A stretch of DNA of 64,000 nucleotides from Brachionus rotundiformis (lineage: Eukaryota > Rotifera > Eurotatoria > Ploima > Brachionidae). The stretch lies in assembly GCA_016802295.1 (NCBI GenBank), contig JAESIW010000200.1:4395155-4459154 (forward strand). Direction: 5' to 3'. Below, one piece after another: positions 61,350-64,000 of the stretch. Below the pieces are notes generated by a model. That model did no database searches. It saw only the letters and a program-made list of their open reading frames with translations, and was not told where the DNA came from. Position 1 is the first letter of the stretch, and every line of letters starts with the position of its first letter. A program made the translations under genes and the position numbers.

Positions 61350-62741
61350 ATGCTGGCAACTAAGTCTAACAGAAGACACATTTTACATGTAATATGCTTC
61401 TTGACACTTTTGTTCGGTTTTGAAATAAGTGCTGGTGGAATACGAATTTGGGAAGTTCATTTTGATAGAGACTCAGTAGAACCAATCAAAGAATATGGTT
61501 TGATTTGGACAACTATTTTATATGTCCTAAGATTTTTGAGTTTTCTACCACTTCCATTATGCATTTGTCATGCCCTTGGATTAATTATTTATAACGTTTT
61601 TCCCGAAAAATCACAAATACGAGGATCTCCATTACTTGCACCATTTATTAGTATACGAGTAGTAACCCGTGGTGATTATCCCGAGTTAGTTAAACGAAAT
61701 GTTTTCAGGAATATGAACACATGTTTAGATTTGGGCCTAGATAATTTCATAGTTGAAATAGTTACTGATAAGGCTCTTAATTTGCCTAAAAATGCCAGGA
61801 TTAGAGAAATAGTCGTACCAACAAATTACTCAACCAAGTCAAATAGTCTTTTCAAATCGAGAGCATTACAATATGCATTAGAAGATGGTGTAAATTTGCT
61901 TAATGATGACGCATGGATAGTTCATTTAGACGAGGAGACTTTGCTTACTGAAGGTTCAGTTGCTGGCATACTAAACTTTTTGTTTGAAGGTAAGCATCAG
62001 ATTGGCCAAGGTTTAATAACATATGCAAATGAAGAAATAGTCAATTGGGTAACAACGCTTGCCGATTCATTTCGAGTTGGAGCTGATATGGGAATGCTTA
62101 GATTTTGTCTGCGGAAATTTAACAAGCCATTGTTTTTATTTAAGGGCTCGTTTGTAGTATGTAATGCCGGTTTTGAGCGTGATGTTTCTTTTGACAATGG
62201 TTTTGCAGGCAGTATAGCTGAGGACACATATTTTGCCATGTTAGCTATGACCAAAGGCTATTCGTTTGGATGGATCGATGGAGAAATGTGGGAAAAGTCA
62301 CCTTTCTCATTTTGGGATTTTCTTCAACAACGAAAACGCTGGATGCAAGGAATTTTTTTAGTCGTTCATGATAACAAGCTTCCTTTACGTTCTCGAATTT
62401 GTCTCTCATTGGCCCTATACAGTTGGCTCACTTTGCCCTTAACGACCTCGAATGTTTATTTATCAGCTTTTTATCCTATTCCGGTAGGGCAAATGTTCGA
62501 TTTCTTGACTTGCTTTGTTGGAGCTGTTAATCTTTATTTATATATTATCGGAGCCGTAAAATCATTTAGCGTAAATCGATATGGTTATATGAAGTTTGTT
62601 ATGTGCGTAATTGGAGCGCTTTGCACAATTCCATTTGTAATAGTAATAGAAAATATTGCAGTCATATGGGGTCTTTTTGGCAACAAGCAAAATTTCTATA
62701 TTGTTCAAAAATATAAGCCTGTCGATTCATTTCAAGTGTGA
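61350..62741 (+). CDS. egh: Egghead, glycolipid beta-1,4-mannosyltransferase (GT2)
   Basis: A single-exon frame of 463 codons. Egghead adds mannose to glucosylceramide to make the mactosylceramide core of arthro-series glycolipids, an enzyme characterised in fly and worm. Membrane segments near the N-terminus flank the cytosolic GT2 domain: RGSPLLAPFISIRVVTRGDY, then WIVHLDEETLLTEG (about 192, nucleotide-sugar and metal Asp residues), IAEDTYFAMLA (about 289) and LQQRKRWMQGIFL (about 325, the QxxRW motif). C-terminal membrane helices follow. All GT2 motifs are intact. A degenerate paralogue lies at 43040-44296. A possible upstream exon at 60053-60085 could join in frame just before this ATG. 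Confidence 0.96.
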   Translation: MLATKSNRRHILHVICFLTLLFGFEISAGGIRIWEVHFDRDSVEPIKEYGLIWTTILYVLRFLSFLPLPLCICHALGLIIYNVFPEKSQIRGSPLLAPFISIRVVTRGDYPELVKRNVFRNMNTCLDLGLDNFIVEIVTDKALNLPKNARIREIVVPTNYSTKSNSLFKSRALQYALEDGVNLLNDDAWIVHLDEETLLTEGSVAGILNFLFEGKHQIGQGLITYANEEIVNWVTTLADSFRVGADMGMLRFCLRKFNKPLFLFKGSFVVCNAGFERDVSFDNGFAGSIAEDTYFAMLAMTKGYSFGWIDGEMWEKSPFSFWDFLQQRKRWMQGIFLVVHDNKLPLRSRICLSLALYSWLTLPLTTSNVYLSAFYPIPVGQMFDFLTCFVGAVNLYLYIIGAVKSFSVNRYGYMKFVMCVIGALCTIPFVIVIENIAVIWGLFGNKQNFYIVQKYKPVDSFQV

Positions 62742-64000
62742 TGATATTTTTTCAAAAAACTTTCGCGATTTACCGTTAATTTTGTTATAGTAATTTGGAA
62801 AATTATTGCTTCAAATGATGCGTATATAAAGAATTAAAGAATTTTTTTATTTAGGATTTGTTTTGAATTCAATTAGCTGAACCTAATCCTGTGATTAAAT
62901 TAGAATACTTTTACTTTATATCTAAATATATCATGACGTTTGAGCAGAATTTTCCAAAATATTTATCAGAGTTGAGGTTTGATTTCAAAAGGATAAATAT
63001 ATATCTGTTTTATTTTTTTGATATAAATGTGCTAAAATACATGTTACTTTATAATATGCTAGTTCACTTAAATATTTGTCTTTGTTTTTTATTCAAAATA
63101 AAATTCTTTAATACGTAGTTCATTTGTTTTAATATTTAATCAAATAAAAATATGACCTTTTTTTAATCATTTTATTAAATATATACCAAATAAATTAAAA
63201 ATAGTAAAAGTAATAGCAGAAGATATGGTCTCGCTGTAGTAGAATAAATGCTATCAGTTTTATTTATATAGATCATAACATACTAACAGACTAAATTTAA
63301 TTAGATAATTATAATAGAAGAAAATTTTTAATCCAATATTTTTGATTATGTCTTGTTAAATGATATTGTTATTGTTTTTAAACGGAAAAGGAATATACCA
63401 CTTTAAACCTGTAACGCACATTTTGACGTAAAAATTGAAATGTATAGCGTCAAAAATTTATAATTAAAGCGTCGATGATACCATTTATTGATATTTTAAA
63501 CTATTGTAAAAAAATAAAAATTATTTGTTTTTCATGAAAAATTCTGAAGAAAAGCTTATTAATTTTAATTAGCTTTAATTTCTGAGTTAGAGATAAACTT
63601 TAAAAAATCGAAATAACTCTAATGAGTAAAAATATAAAGGCTAAATTGTAACTTGGAATAATTATAAAGTTACTTCCTGTTTTTGGATTTTAAATATTTT
63701 AAAAAAATTTAAACAAATGATTGTAATTTAGATTATTAAATTTTAAAATAAGGAGGTTAAAAAATTGAATACAGAATCAAAAACTCTTTGGAAATTTCAT
63801 TCATACATCAAGTTTTAGTTGGAACTTTATTGACCTTTCATAAATTCGTAAGATCGCAATAATAGGCATTATAGTATTAAGACAAAGTTTATGTATTAAA
63901 TAACCGTAATTTACAACCAAGATTTAATTTAATAATTTTAATGTAATATTTCTTTATTGTCGTTTATATTGAAATTTAAATAAACTGAAAATCATCAAAA
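62742..64000. other. Intergenic, nothing recognised
   Basis: AT-rich 3' flank of egghead to the window end. A 75-codon plus frame at 62891-63118 has random AT-type composition (Phe, Ile, Tyr, Leu) and is not supported as a gene. Confidence 0.6.

Noticed and set aside
62891..63118. 75-codon plus-strand frame after egghead
   Set aside because: Random AT-type composition and no splice or homology support.

Overview
The window is strongly AT-rich animal nuclear DNA. Seventeen protein-coding genes can be supported. Most are built from exons separated by short GT-AG introns of about 45 to 110 bases. The gene content is bilaterian: SETDB1, STIM, Axin, CEP290, Rab33, membrin, and an egghead-type mannosyltransferase, a family typical of protostomes. 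CEP290 implies cilia. Low GC, tiny introns and a compact layout suggest a small ciliated protostome, and a monogonont rotifer (Brachionus-like) is my best guess. That guess rests on composition and recalled homology, not on a search.

Bases 1-9456 are repeat-rich and contain no host gene I can support. They hold a 525-base-period repeat that ends in a large inverted repeat, a hAT transposase scrap, a decayed non-LTR retrotransposon on the minus strand with a separate plus-strand tail scrap, a 27-bp perfect hairpin, and a decayed integrase.

Bases 9457-25641 carry five plus-strand genes: SETDB1 (H3K9 methyltransferase), a PAR-bZIP factor with two alternative first coding exons, an unknown 347-residue protein, a STIM calcium sensor that stops at the end of its Orai-activating domain, and a WBP4 splicing factor without WW domains. 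A CR1/L2-like scrap lies between the second and third.

Bases 25741-29809 hold two minus-strand trafficking genes, a Noc2/rabphilin-type Rab effector and the Golgi SNARE membrin. Bases 31060-36014 hold a secreted ShK/EGF protein and GPR155 (LYCHOS). A small two-exon gene and a single-exon LRR-Ig receptor follow on the minus strand.

Bases 43040-62741 contain a degenerate egghead paralogue, Rab33, a 17-exon CEP290, a compact Axin, a single-exon RNase-H-like DDE protein of transposase ancestry, and an intact egghead. The neighbours do not form one pathway. The most unusual items are the uncharacterised DDE protein, the egghead pseudo-enzyme, the intron-split start codon and WW loss in WBP4, the truncated STIM, and two perfect hairpins. 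I found no RNA gene, CRISPR array or complete mobile element.
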